64,000 nt of DNA from Haloprofundus salinisoli (GTDB lineage Archaea; Halobacteriota; Halobacteria; Halobacteriales; Haloferacaceae), in NCBI RefSeq assembly GCF_020097815.1, contig NZ_CP083663.1, forward strand, positions 2,046,001-2,110,000. The letters are read 5' to 3'. Numbering within the stretch: the stretch's first letter is position 1; each line of letters starts with the position of its first letter. Below, in pieces: positions 51,287 through 59,052 of the stretch. The notes beneath the pieces were generated by a model. It was given only the letters and a program-made list of their open reading frames with translations, ran no database searches and was not told where the DNA came from. The position numbers were made by a program, and so were the translations under genes.

Positions 51287-51499
51287 ATGCCCTCCGAAAA
51301 CCTCGATATTATTGACCGAATAGGTCGAACACTTGTAGTAGGTGTACTCGTTTATTTGACGACATTCGTACTTGCCGTCGGAATTGGAGCGATTGGTGCG
51401 AGTCTCCACCCATTATTGGCAATCCTTCTTGGATTGATTACCGTGTACGCTGGCTTCTCCATATATTACTATTACAATCCACAAGAAGCTGGTCAGTAG
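51287..51499 (+). CDS. Cassette gene: small two-helix membrane protein
   Basis: A 70-residue protein (MPSENLDIIDRIGRTLVVGV). Helices at about residues 14-37 and 40-60, connected by a tight Ser-Leu-His-Pro loop; tail YYYYNPQEAGQ. Lies between repeat copies 3 and 4. Confidence 0.55.
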   Translation: MPSENLDIIDRIGRTLVVGVLVYLTTFVLAVGIGAIGASLHPLLAILLGLITVYAGFSIYYYYNPQEAGQ

Positions 51500-51517
51500 C
51501 CCTCTGTTGATACCACT

Positions 51518-51615
51518 GTGCTGAACGCATCCTCTGTATCTCGCATTCCGTTACTGACAGCCGTTGAGGAGTTCGCTCACCGACTGCTGAATAGAGGGCG
51601 CGAGTCGGTCACTCG
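51518..51615. repeat. Cassette repeat copy 4
   Basis: Well preserved: GCTGAACGCATCCTCTGTAT, CTCGCATTCCGTTACTGACA, GCCGTTGAGGAGTTC, and CGACTGCTGAATAGAGGGCG with CGAGTCGGTCACTCGA. Confidence 0.75.
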
Positions 51616-51648
51616 AACTTCCCGGTCTCGTTGTTATGTACAGACGAA

Positions 51649-51843
51649 CTATCTCTGGGTCAATCCCACCACAGCATCTGCGATAACATATGACGGAGCG
51701 AGAATCATCACTGCAAAGGAGATAAAGAACGCTATGGAGCCGAATATGCTGGCGGGGAACGTGAGCGATGAGAAATCACTCGTCAGCGTCATCATCGCCA
51801 AAAGAAATAGTCCGACAATGTGGTAAAGTTCATTTCTATCCAC
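51649..51843 (-). CDS. Cassette gene: small two-helix membrane protein
   Basis: A 64-residue protein (MDRNELYHIVGLFLLAMMTL). Helices at about residues 7-24 and 30-57, with a short polar loop containing Ser and Asp. Lies between repeat copies 4 and 5, opposite in strand to its left neighbour. Confidence 0.5.
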   Translation of the reverse strand: MDRNELYHIVGLFLLAMMTLTSDFSSLTFPASIFGSIAFFISFAVMILAPSYVIADAVVGLTQR

Positions 51844-51945
51844 AGACAGTTTTGAGAGGATTTACCCAAGACTGTTTCGATAGCTAAGCACGCTTCTACT
51901 GAACGGCTGTTTCACAACTAAAGGCGTGAAACGAACGGCAGTCGG

Positions 51946-52040
51946 GTGCTGAATACATCCTCTGTATCTTGCACTCCGTTACTGACAGTGGTTGAGGAAT
52001 TCATATACTGGCTGCTGAATACAGAGCGCGTATCGGTCAT
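51946..52040. repeat. Cassette repeat copy 5
   Basis: Close to consensus: TGCTGAATACATCCTCTGTA, TCTTGCACTCCGTTACTGAC, AGTGGTTGAGGAATTC, and GGCTGCTGAATACAGAGCGC with GTATCGGTCA. Immediately upstream (51907-51937) stands the inverted pair GTTTCAC/GTGAAAC. Confidence 0.75.
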
Positions 52041-52093
52041 CTTGGCTCAGTCTTTCTGTGGACTACTCGAACTGCTCGGTATAGCTAATAGAC

Positions 52094-52618
52094 CTATCGA
52101 GGAACGATCTTGAAGAGACGCTGGTCAATTTCCCATTTCACAGCGAAGCTCAAGAAGATGGCCAACACGCCAATCCAGTTGAAAGGCGGCTGTTGAGCGA
52201 GCGCGAGCACAATCCCAACTCCGAACAGAACCCACTGTGTCCACTCTCGAGGTTCTCCGGAGCGGTAATGAGAGATGATGAGTGCTACAAGCAGGAGTCC
52301 ACCAATAAGGCCGACTATGACGGGCTTCGAGACAATTACACCACCGACCGATAGTGTTGGAAACTGATTAGTGACCGCAGCTCCGAATGCGATGAGTAAT
52401 ATAAGGAGTACGGGCCCGAAAACGGTGGACTTACTCAGGTGCACGGACAGGTTCCGATAGAGTACACGTCGACATAGGTATTTGTTTGAGTCAGCCTCAC
52501 GTTTCAAAATGAGCGCTTCGCCCACCTTCGTATCGGGTATTTCGTCATCAAACGGTTGAAACAGACGATGGCTGCTTGCTGGGTACACCCTCTGTATCTT
52601 GCATATCAGTTCTATCAT
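52094..52618 (-). CDS. Cassette gene: polytopic membrane protein
   Basis: A frame of 174 codons. The N-terminal 25 codons overlap repeat copy 6, so the true start may be internal. Four membrane helices lie in the C-terminal two thirds (about residues 68-85, 95-115, 130-146 and 148-165; TVFGPVLLILLIAFGAAVTN; VIVGLIGGLLLVALIISHYR; WVLFGVGIVLALAQ). A charged cytoplasmic N-terminal region precedes them. Lies between repeat copies 5 and 6. Confidence 0.55.
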   Translation of the reverse strand: MIELICKIQRVYPASSHRLFQPFDDEIPDTKVGEALILKREADSNKYLCRRVLYRNLSVHLSKSTVFGPVLLILLIAFGAAVTNQFPTLSVGGVIVSKPVIVGLIGGLLLVALIISHYRSGEPREWTQWVLFGVGIVLALAQQPPFNWIGVLAIFLSFAVKWEIDQRLFKIVPR

Positions 52619-52645
52619 CGGCTGAGGATTTCAACAGAGCTGCTC
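52553..52645. repeat. Cassette repeat copy 6
   Basis: AACGGTTGAAACAGACG is the right arm of the hairpin module, followed by TGCTGGGTACACCCTCTGTA and TCTTGCATATCAGTTC, then GGCTGAGGATTTC. The right end is degenerate. Confidence 0.6.
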
Positions 52646-52703
52646 CTCGGGTTCACCCACAGCACCTCAAAAATGCGCTATGTTCTGAGTGAGAGCCGAC
52701 GAT

Positions 52704-53522
52704 TTAGAGAGTCGTGGCCGAGTCGGTGGCGGGCTTTCGGTCTCGAATCTCCTCGTAGAACGCGACCGAGTACAGTGCGCCCAGACTCCCGGCGAGCGCC
52801 GTGAGGACGGTGGTAAGCACGATCTGTGCGAGGACGCTCGTCAACGGAAGTTGTGCGGGTACGGTCGTCGCAGTCGTCGTCGATTGCGGCAGCAAGAAGA
52901 ACTGCGCACCGGCGACGACGCCGCCGACCGCGAGGGCACCAGCCATCGTGACGAGGAAGAACCCGGCGGTGCTCAGAAGGTTCCGTCGGACGAGGCCGAC
53001 ACTCCCTTTGAGACCCGAAACAGCGCTTGCGTCGTTCAGGACGATTTCGTGGCTGTAGAACTGTATGAAGAAGGCGAACACGAGGTAGACGAGGCCGACG
53101 ACGAGACCGACGCCGAGGCCGATGAGTAATCCAGTCTGGCTGCCAGTCGCGGCGGAGAAGATGCCGGCGAAGATGCCGGCGAAGACGACGAACATCAACA
53201 CGAGAACGACCCCGGTAACGGCGAGGTACGCGGCCAGTAGTGAGACATAATTCTCTTTGCCGGTCTGGACGAACGTCCCGAGTTTTGTTTTCGTTCTGAG
53301 CGCCTCGTCGGCCATGCCGATAATCCCACCTTGGGCGAACGGAACGCCGAAGATGTACACGACGAAGAGCAGTGCCGAAACGGCGAGCGAGAGTATTGGA
53401 CTGACGTACTGTGCGAGCAACTGCGGTGCTTGCATGAGACCAAGCAATCCAACCAACGCGATGAGGATCGGATTTTGGGCTAGTGCACCAGGCACCTTTC
53501 GGAGGGCATTCAGGACAGCCAT
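52704..53522 (-). CDS. Polytopic membrane protein (haloarchaeal DUF7847-like)
   Basis: A 272-residue protein (MAVLNALRKVPGALAQNPIL) with about six membrane helices and a predominance of Ala, Gly, Val and Leu, as in haloarchaeal multipass proteins of unknown function that I know as DUF7847. The loop ADEALRTKTKLGTFVQTGKEN after helix 2 is amphipathic and typical. GC content is like the core genome, unlike the other cassette genes, so it may be a recent capture. Lies between repeat copies 6 and 7. Confidence 0.7.
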   Translation of the reverse strand: MAVLNALRKVPGALAQNPILIALVGLLGLMQAPQLLAQYVSPILSLAVSALLFVVYIFGVPFAQGGIIGMADEALRTKTKLGTFVQTGKENYVSLLAAYLAVTGVVLVLMFVVFAGIFAGIFSAATGSQTGLLIGLGVGLVVGLVYLVFAFFIQFYSHEIVLNDASAVSGLKGSVGLVRRNLLSTAGFFLVTMAGALAVGGVVAGAQFFLLPQSTTTATTVPAQLPLTSVLAQIVLTTVLTALAGSLGALYSVAFYEEIRDRKPATDSATTL

Positions 53523-53670
53523 CGGTCACTTCTCTAACTCAATTCCTGATAGTAGTTCCGGTACGTTGACTATTTTCGGCGCTGTCAACATTCGATTCGA
53601 GTCACCCTGCGGCGACTCGAGGACACGTCAAGCGAAGTAACTCGTCGTTCGGCGGATACAAACCGACGAT

Positions 53671-53877
53671 TCAGGCGTTTTGTCGCATCACGAATAACGA
53701 CATCGGGAGACTTGCCGCCACGAGACCGTACACGCCACCCATCAGCGGGTCGACACCCAGAGAGGGTGCGAGCAGATACCCGGAAACGAATCCGAATGGG
53801 TCGAGAACGAGCGCCAAGATGATGATCTGTACCGAGAACGATTTCGACTCGAACCACCGAGAAACGTCGCGTATCAT
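53671..53877 (-). CDS. Small two-helix membrane protein
   Basis: A 68-residue protein (MIRDVSRWFESKSFSVQIII) with an amphipathic N-terminus and two helices (about 18-34 and 42-62), ending with MRQNA. It is on the same strand as the DUF7847-like gene, 148 bp upstream of it. GC-rich. Function unknown. Confidence 0.5.
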   Translation of the reverse strand: MIRDVSRWFESKSFSVQIIILALVLDPFGFVSGYLLAPSLGVDPLMGGVYGLVAASLPMSLFVMRQNA

Positions 53878-54020
53878 GGAGGGTTGCTAACGGATTTTCA
53901 GCACCGCTATTTAATTCTATTCGACTGACGTGACTATTCGGAGCTGTGTTGTTTTCCCAGGAGTACGCTGGTGGTCGTAATATCACTGTATTTACAATTC
54001 CTGTGTCACTGGAGGCGACG

Positions 54021-54287
54021 ATGATGACGACGGAAACAACTGAGTAAGAAATCGCCACCTATGATGAGGACGTAATCGCCGGTAGCGCGAAGGAACTCCA
54101 CGAAGTCTCTGGCGTAGCGCCCGGCGCGGTCGTGAAGGGTACGTACTGCGATCTCCTGAAGGAGTGCCACCTCAACCACGGCGGGAGTCAGAGGGAGTTC
54201 TACGAGTTCCAAGCAGCGAAGGGAGCCTTATTTCTGAATTCTGAGTGGCCTGACGAGGATTGGCGGTCAGTGAACACGTCACCATGA
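54021..54287 (+). pseudogene. Gene relic with an in-frame stop
   Basis: ATG 54021 starts MMTTETTE, then TAA at 54045-54047, after which the same frame reads on without interruption: EIATYDEDVIAGSAKELHEV, SGVAPGAVVKGTYCDLLKEC, HLNHGGSQREFYEFQAAKGA and LFLNSEWPDEDWRSVNTSP up to TGA 54285-54287. The post-stop part has strong coding character and core-like codon use, with no alternative start nearby. The stretch 53878-54566 contains nothing else but repeat copy 7. Confidence 0.55.
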
Positions 54288-54377
54288 CTACCGCGCCTGA
54301 CCTTTTTATTGACACCGTGTTAGCGTTTGTCAGTGATGTGAACTCGCGAATAGAATTTGGACTCTCTGGTAGATCCA

Positions 54378-54460
54378 ACCTCTGTATCCAACACACAACT
54401 TCTGATAGGGAATGGGGAGGTGTCTACAGTCGTGCTGAATACAGGGCGCGTATCGGTCAC
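54378..54460. repeat. Cassette repeat copy 7
   Basis: CCTCTGTATCCAACACACAA with CTTCTGATAGGGAATGGGGA in the middle, and CGTGCTGAATACAGGGCGCG with TATCGGTCAC at the right. The middle is closer to copies 8 and 9 than to copies 2-5. Confidence 0.65.
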
Positions 54461-54566
54461 CAATTCAATGCATGATTTGAACGATTCCGATTGCTCAGTA
54501 TAGATGGTGGACGTACCACATCATACACAGGGAAGACTTATTGTAAACTGTAAGAATAGTTGGACA

Positions 54567-54926
54567 ATGACTGTTGGTCAATCGGCCAGTAGGGTCTGGA
54601 AACACCCGACTGGGCGTCTTTTGTCCCTTCTCGTTGGTGGGGGATTCGTAGCTGGGGTGCTGACGATGTATCCGCAGATACTGCCCGTAATCAGGTGGGC
54701 TATTCCGGTGTGTCTTGTTCTCGGCGGCGCGTCTCGGTTCTATTTCTATGGAGCAGGAGATTCCCTGACCGTGGCTGCAGGCTGTCTGCTGATACTCGGT
54801 GGATTCACCTATGCTTTGTACCTGCTGACCTCGATGGGCGAACGTACCGCAACGGTAGCTCAACTCGTCCCTGTCATCGGCATTTTTGTAGAAATGTTCG
54901 CTGCCCATTACCGCAATCGAGAGTGA
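54567..54926 (+). CDS. Cassette gene: four-helix membrane protein
   Basis: A 119-residue protein from ATG 54567 (MTVGQSASRVWKHPTGRLLS). Four helices at about residues 18-35, 41-58, 68-86 and 92-110. The open frame continues 21 codons upstream but without features. Lies between repeat copies 7 and 8. Confidence 0.55.
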   Translation: MTVGQSASRVWKHPTGRLLSLLVGGGFVAGVLTMYPQILPVIRWAIPVCLVLGGASRFYFYGAGDSLTVAAGCLLILGGFTYALYLLTSMGERTATVAQLVPVIGIFVEMFAAHYRNRE

Positions 54927-54959
54927 GTACGTAATTCGATAGATTTGCAGGCCTACCGA

Positions 54960-55099
54960 ACGGTTAGTTCGCTGCCACCAACGTGAAACAAACGGCGCAC
55001 CCGTGCTGAACTCATCCTCTGTATCGGTCACGCCAATTCTGGAAGGGAATAGGCAGGTGAATCGTATTCTGCGAGATACACAGCGCGAGTCGGTCACTC
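54960..55099. repeat. Cassette repeat copy 8 with upstream module
   Basis: The upstream module is ACGGTTAGTTCGCTGCCACC followed by AACGTGAAACAAACGGCGCA. Then GTGCTGAACTCATCCTCTGT, ATCGGTCACGCCAATTCTGG, and at the right TCTGCGAGATACACAGCGCG with AGTCGGTCACTCGA. Confidence 0.65.
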
Positions 55100-55169
55100 G
55101 ACCCCCGCTGGTCTTGATGTTAGATCCAGAGAGTTCTCAGACTCAATAAAAGCAACTGTATATACTTCT

Positions 55170-55349
55170 TTAGTTCAAAATGAGGCCGAGTGTCTTACTA
55201 AATGTCACATACAGAGCTAGAGTTACTACAACCCGACTTAGAATACCGAGTCCAAAGAAATCGCCCACAAGAAAACCAAGGACGACGGTGAAAACCACCG
55301 CAAGATAGGTGGCCCACCCCGGAAGTGCCTCGGCTATAGCGTCGTGCAT
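55170..55349 (-). CDS. Cassette gene: tiny two-helix membrane protein
   Basis: A 59-residue protein from ATG 55349-55347 (MHDAIAEALPGWATYLAVVF). Two hydrophobic helices at about residues 12-29 and 31-55 with a Gly/Asp turn (VGDFFGLG), ending SKTLGLILN. The minus-strand frame is open only from this ATG and has the same layout as the other cassette proteins. Lies between repeat copies 8 and 9. Confidence 0.55.
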   Translation of the reverse strand: MHDAIAEALPGWATYLAVVFTVVLGFLVGDFFGLGILSRVVVTLALYVTFSKTLGLILN

Positions 55350-55442
55350 ATTGAACTGTCTACTGTATGTCTGTGATGCGACCTATATCCTCCGGAGCAG
55401 ACAGCGGTGCGAGATTGAAGCGGTAAATGCACACTACCTGAG

Positions 55443-55553
55443 GGCTGTTTCATCACTGGTCGAGTGAAACAAACATCAATGGCTTGCTGAACTCACCCTC
55501 TGTATTCAGCACGCAACTTCTGTCACGATTTGGGGATTTCAGCGGAGTCTGAA
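55443..55553. repeat. Cassette repeat copy 9
   Basis: The hairpin module is GGCTGTTTCATCACTGGTCG and AGTGAAACAAACATCAATGG, then TTGCTGAACTCACCCTCTGT and ATTCAGCACGCAACTTCTGT, followed by GGGGATTTCAGCGGAGTCTG. The left half here reads CTCTGTATTCAGCA, the exact reverse complement of the usual right half TGCTGAATACAGAG. Confidence 0.65.
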
Positions 55554-55841
55554 ACCCCGAGATTTCGATGTCTCACTGGTTCTTTTGAGTTTCTCTGTTC
55601 TCGCTACGGTGATCGGGGTTAGTAGCTGTCTCACGATGCTATCCACAGTGCGGAGTCAAATCAAGAGACCGCGGCAAGGTGGATTGTTGGATTTGGATAC
55701 CGGGTCCTATTTACTAACCAGATACTCCGGCCCATGCCCATGGCGGACTTCCCTCCGGTCGTCCTCGACGCGATGGGCGCTGTGATCAGGGACGGGGTTG
55801 GAGTATATAAGACGCGCACGCAAGGGAACACGTGCGTGCTG

Positions 55842-55961
55842 ATGAAAAGTTTGGGTTCAGCACTGTCTACACTAGCGCGAAGACGGAGGAATACCGTAAC
55901 CGGACGAATCCTCCTACTAATTCAGATATTTGAGGTGCTGAATTTTGAACAGAATTTATAA
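55842..55961 (+). CDS. Possible leaderless 39-residue basic protein
   Basis: A good TATA box (GTATATAAG, 55803-55811) predicts a transcript start near 55836, 6 nt before ATG 55842 (MKSLGSALSTLARRRRNTVT). The product has a basic cluster then a hydrophobic helix (GRILLLIQIFEVLNF). Between TATA box and ATG a 7-bp stem GCACGCA/TGCGTGC (55816-55839) straddles the start. The 3' end overlaps the convergent lipoprotein gene by 40 bp, which is a weakness. The rest of 55554-55921 shows no gene I can support. Confidence 0.3.
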   Translation: MKSLGSALSTLARRRRNTVTGRILLLIQIFEVLNFEQNL

Positions 55962-56443
55962 CGGAACCGCTTGTCAATAGTGTCCTCTCGGATTACGAAC
56001 GTCGCGACACCCATATTGTCCTGTTCTCCTTTCCACTCCAACCGTGCTTCCAGGTTTTTTGTTGCAACGGTAATCGTCGGGCGCTCCCCGTCGTCAATTA
56101 TGTCATCGGAGAGCCAGTGATCACCCTCAGGTATCGAGATCTCTTTTTGATCATCGTCAATGGTTAGAACTACCTCTAAATCCGACTGTACGCCGTTGTC
56201 AATCTCGATATCTGCCGAACTATCCGGATCGAACCACGGTGGTGGGGCACCATCACGTCCAGTGGGTAATGGCTCGCAATTTCTCTGCTCTTGGTCTGAT
56301 TCCTCTCTTTTAGTAGGAGATGAAGTCGGTGTTGGCGACTGTGTCTGTCCGGTAGACAATCGACTCATACATCCTGCGCTGGCCCCTGTGACAATTCCAC
56401 AGATAGCCCTGAGTATGGATCTCCGTCCAAACAGTTCAACCAT
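55922..56443 (-). CDS. Tat-exported lipoprotein
   Basis: A 173-residue protein (MVELFGRRSILRAICGIVTG). The signal has a twin arginine (GRRSILRA), a hydrophobic stretch and a lipobox (GASAGC, cleavage before Cys25). A Ser/Thr/Pro linker follows, then a beta-rich domain (ADIEIDNGVQSDLEVVLTID; ISIPEGDHWLSDDIIDDGER) resembling small Ig-like or haloarchaeal lipoprotein domains. Located at the membrane outer face. AT-rich; part of the element. Confidence 0.75.
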   Translation of the reverse strand: MVELFGRRSILRAICGIVTGASAGCMSRLSTGQTQSPTPTSSPTKREESDQEQRNCEPLPTGRDGAPPPWFDPDSSADIEIDNGVQSDLEVVLTIDDDQKEISIPEGDHWLSDDIIDDGERPTITVATKNLEARLEWKGEQDNMGVATFVIREDTIDKRFRYKFCSKFSTSNI

Positions 56444-56816
56444 TAGTCAGTAATCCACGCAAGAGACAATAAGAACGAGGTAACGTCAAAAAGGAGTTTT
56501 ACTAACCAGAGCAAAACTAAATCCGGAGAATCCAGTCGGGGTGGCCGGAGATGGAATCTCGACGGTTTCATATGGAGAAAACCAGCCACCACCGAAGGCG
56601 GAGTACATTTTCAGCAAGTGCCCTTAGGCACACTCCCTAAGGGGATCTTCCCATCCACTGGGAAGATTTCCGACTCGATCGGCGCGAAGCGCAGTTCGCG
56701 ACGACTCAATGCATCCACCCGAAATCGTGGTTCGGACAGATTCGAGGGAGAAAATGAGGCTTCGATTGCCGGATATTTGACTCAGAAATAGCGTTGCCAC
56801 TCACGAGGACCGCTGG
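56444..56816. other. Noncoding region with clustered inverted repeats, possible origin
   Basis: Between the lipoprotein and the large element gene. Hairpins stand close together near 56617-56675: GTGCC-CTTA-GGCAC, CCTTAGG/CCTAAGG in the same place, and CTTCCCA-TCCAC-TGGGAAG, then GCGCGAAGCGC. Region 56480-56560 is AT-rich. A cluster of palindromes next to the probable maintenance gene is a reasonable place for a replication origin, but no iterons were recognised. Confidence 0.35.
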
Positions 56817-58427
56817 TCAGCCGATCCAGTTGCTCACTCGCCGCGTGAACCAGTCCTCACCGTCAGCAGACGACTCGAACATCATCCGTTCGTACTGCAC
56901 AGCATCACGACCTGCCTGGACCCATGCTCGACGTCCTTCCCGAATCGCCTCGCTGATGTGTGGCAGTAGTGGGTCCGACTTGGCGACTGAGACCAACGTT
57001 CCAATTCTGAAGCCGTCAACAGCCCCATGGTCGTCTCGGGCGAGGTCCACCGCCCACTTGGTCATCCAATTTTGCAACGCGCTGTCTGCCGCTGCTCGCG
57101 TCTCAGAGTTGAGCACCTTCGCGGCGCGGTCAGCCTTCGACCGGACGAACCGATCTGTCTGCTCAGCAATCGCGGCCACCTCTTGCTTGAACTTGAGTGA
57201 ACGGAGGTCGAGATCGCCGTTGTCGTTTCGGACTAGCTCACCGAGTTCCTGGAGGTAGCGGTAGATCGTACTCACCGAGTAACCGGTGTCGTCAGCTAAG
57301 TCCTCGTAGTGACGGCCGCCGTCGGTCGCCAGTTCGTAGACGACATCCTCAGCGCCTTCGCTCAACTCGCGTAGTGTCGTCACCAGGAGCGCTTCTTCGT
57401 GAGCCTCGATCTCCGGCGACGGATCGTCGTAGCGAGCAATCCGAATCTCGGATTCTGCCGGCGAGAAGTGGTCGTCCTCGATGTACGTTCCTGGCGAGTG
57501 TGGATCGACCGGGATTCCCGCCCAAGAGAGAACGTTAATCACCGTTTCCTCGATCTCACGGCGCAGTTCGCGGAGGTCGTTCCAGGCGAATGCTCGCCCG
57601 TCGTTGAACGCCTTCTTCAACAGCACACCGAATTTCGGGTGAAACAATGCGTCATCCTCAGTCTCGTCTGAACGAACGTACTTCGGATGATAGCATTTCA
57701 GCTGCTTTCCGCGTGAGTTCGTCGGCATGAGCTTCTGCGCGGCTTCAGGCCAGAGTTTCAGCCGGTGGTTCTTCCCGATGATCTCCTCGTTGTCACCAGC
57801 GAAAATCCATTTCGTCCCTTGTTCACTCGACAAGAGGAAGAACAGGCGGTAGAACGTCCCTCCGGCGCGAACCAGCTTCTGAGCCATGTCGCGTGAGAGC
57901 CGGACGTATCGCTCGTAGGTGTAGAGGTTCGACGACTCGTGAACCTCGGTAAAGTAGTCGCGCCGGACCATCAACGCGGCCTCGTCAGCGAGCGCGCAGA
58001 ACGCCGCGCGCAGTAGAGGTGGGTACTCCTCGGGTTCGAGGTTTGAGCCGTGGAAGTCAACGTCGACGCCCTCGCCGCCAGGTTGCCACGGAATGCGCAA
58101 CTTCTCTCCGTCGGGGTTGCACATCTCCTCGAATCGAGGTGAGACATTGAAGTGTGCCTTCTTCTGTCCAAGCCCCTCACAGTGAATCTCGTACTCGTAG
58201 AGCGTCGAGCGCGTGATTCCGTCTGATGGGCGCGGGGCGATGTTCGAATCCGAGTAGGCGAGTTTCACGTGCCACGGGTCACCGTCGTGCTCGAAGTTGA
58301 CTTCTCCAGAGTAGCCGTTGAAACCTTGGTGCAACAGTTTGGACACTGCCCAGTAGGGACTGAGGCCATGTTCCGGGAAGATAAGATGCCCCTCAGCCTC
58401 GTGAGGCGCTGTGGCGACGTGGGTCAC
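56817..58427 (-). CDS. Large conserved element protein (DUF7845-like), possible replication protein
   Basis: A protein of 536 residues starting at GTG 58427-58425, chosen because its GTGA overlaps the stop of the upstream zinc-finger gene; an ATG 12 codons earlier is possible. Landmarks: YERYVRLSRDMAQKLVRAGG, FLLSSEQGTKWIFAGDNEEI, a wHTH near residues 375-405 (DLADDTGYSVSTIYRYLQEL), and C-terminal SNWIG. I associate the family with haloarchaeal islands and plasmids (DUF7845), where it often stands near the integrase or origin. Whether it initiates replication or regulates is not known. Core-like codon use. Confidence 0.7.
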   Translation of the reverse strand: MTHVATAPHEAEGHLIFPEHGLSPYWAVSKLLHQGFNGYSGEVNFEHDGDPWHVKLAYSDSNIAPRPSDGITRSTLYEYEIHCEGLGQKKAHFNVSPRFEEMCNPDGEKLRIPWQPGGEGVDVDFHGSNLEPEEYPPLLRAAFCALADEAALMVRRDYFTEVHESSNLYTYERYVRLSRDMAQKLVRAGGTFYRLFFLLSSEQGTKWIFAGDNEEIIGKNHRLKLWPEAAQKLMPTNSRGKQLKCYHPKYVRSDETEDDALFHPKFGVLLKKAFNDGRAFAWNDLRELRREIEETVINVLSWAGIPVDPHSPGTYIEDDHFSPAESEIRIARYDDPSPEIEAHEEALLVTTLRELSEGAEDVVYELATDGGRHYEDLADDTGYSVSTIYRYLQELGELVRNDNGDLDLRSLKFKQEVAAIAEQTDRFVRSKADRAAKVLNSETRAAADSALQNWMTKWAVDLARDDHGAVDGFRIGTLVSVAKSDPLLPHISEAIREGRRAWVQAGRDAVQYERMMFESSADGEDWFTRRVSNWIG

Positions 58428-58660
58428 AGCAATCCCTCCCGGTGGAGGGCGCATCCCCCGCACAACGACACATCACTCGCGATAAGCGGACGTTCCCGAA
58501 CTGTCGGGGTTCGTCGCTCACAATCGGAGCAAACATCATACTCGATGTGCTCCGGCTCGGAATTCCTGACATGGCTTTCGGCGTGATCGTCGCGGGGGCG
58601 ACGGTCACGCACTACTTCCTCAACATCAACTCCCCAGCTGGAGAGATCGCGTTGAGTCAC
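58424..58660 (-). CDS. Small zinc-finger protein coupled to the large element gene
   Basis: A 78-residue protein ending in a treble-clef-like zinc site: YDVCSDCERRTPTVRERPLI followed by ASDVSLCGGCALHREGLL (four Cys in two CxxC pairs). The first 30 residues are charged and poorly conserved-looking, so a later start is possible. Its TGA stop overlaps the GTG of the next gene, supporting both gene models. Confidence 0.6.
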   Translation of the reverse strand: MTQRDLSSWGVDVEEVVRDRRPRDDHAESHVRNSEPEHIEYDVCSDCERRTPTVRERPLIASDVSLCGGCALHREGLL

Positions 58661-58700
58661 GCCACCACCTCTGTGGCCTCATACGTCTCGCGAGACGGAC

Positions 58701-58943
58701 TCATTGGGACCGCTCCGTTTTCGGTGTGTTCCCGTGGCGACCTTCAGCAGTCTCGGGGTCAGGAATTCGAACCTCACGTCCGGCTCCGCTGCCGCGGGAG
58801 AGACGTGCGTAGGAATCACAGCTGTTGCAGCGGTGAACGCGGTGATTCCGGTCACCGAAGACACGGCGGAATCCGTCTGTGACGTGGGATCCGCAGTGGA
58901 TACAGCTATTCTCGTCTTCCGGCAGTCCAAACCGAACTGCCAT
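58701..58943 (-). CDS. Small zinc-finger protein (DUF7563-like)
   Basis: An 80-residue protein (MAVRFGLPEDENSCIHCGSH). The core SCIHCGSHVTDGFRRVFGDR and HRCNSCDSYARLSRGSG has two CxxC pairs with the spacing of the small haloarchaeal zinc-ribbon family I know as DUF7563. The C-terminal third is polar and likely disordered. It is the first gene of the group 58943-56817 and close to the right attachment site. Confidence 0.6.
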   Translation of the reverse strand: MAVRFGLPEDENSCIHCGSHVTDGFRRVFGDRNHRVHRCNSCDSYARLSRGSGAGREVRIPDPETAEGRHGNTPKTERSQ

Positions 58944-59052
58944 TTAGCATGCACCTCCGGCTACAACAATCGCCAGATGTAGCGGATGCGCGCATGCTCC
59001 ACTTATGGACTCATCAGAAACCGGTCGCTCTCGGCAAGTGGGAAACGCCGAA

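Noticed and set aside
49881-55553. CRISPR array
   Set aside because: Repeat copies are 90-140 bp, diverge from each other, and are 400-1700 bp apart with genes between; CRISPR repeats are short, nearly identical and evenly spaced.
43453-59052. Provirus with structural genes
   Set aside because: No capsid, portal, terminase, spike or packaging ATPase was recognised; an SMC-like ATPase is present but its coiled coil and CxxC hook do not fit a packaging ATPase.
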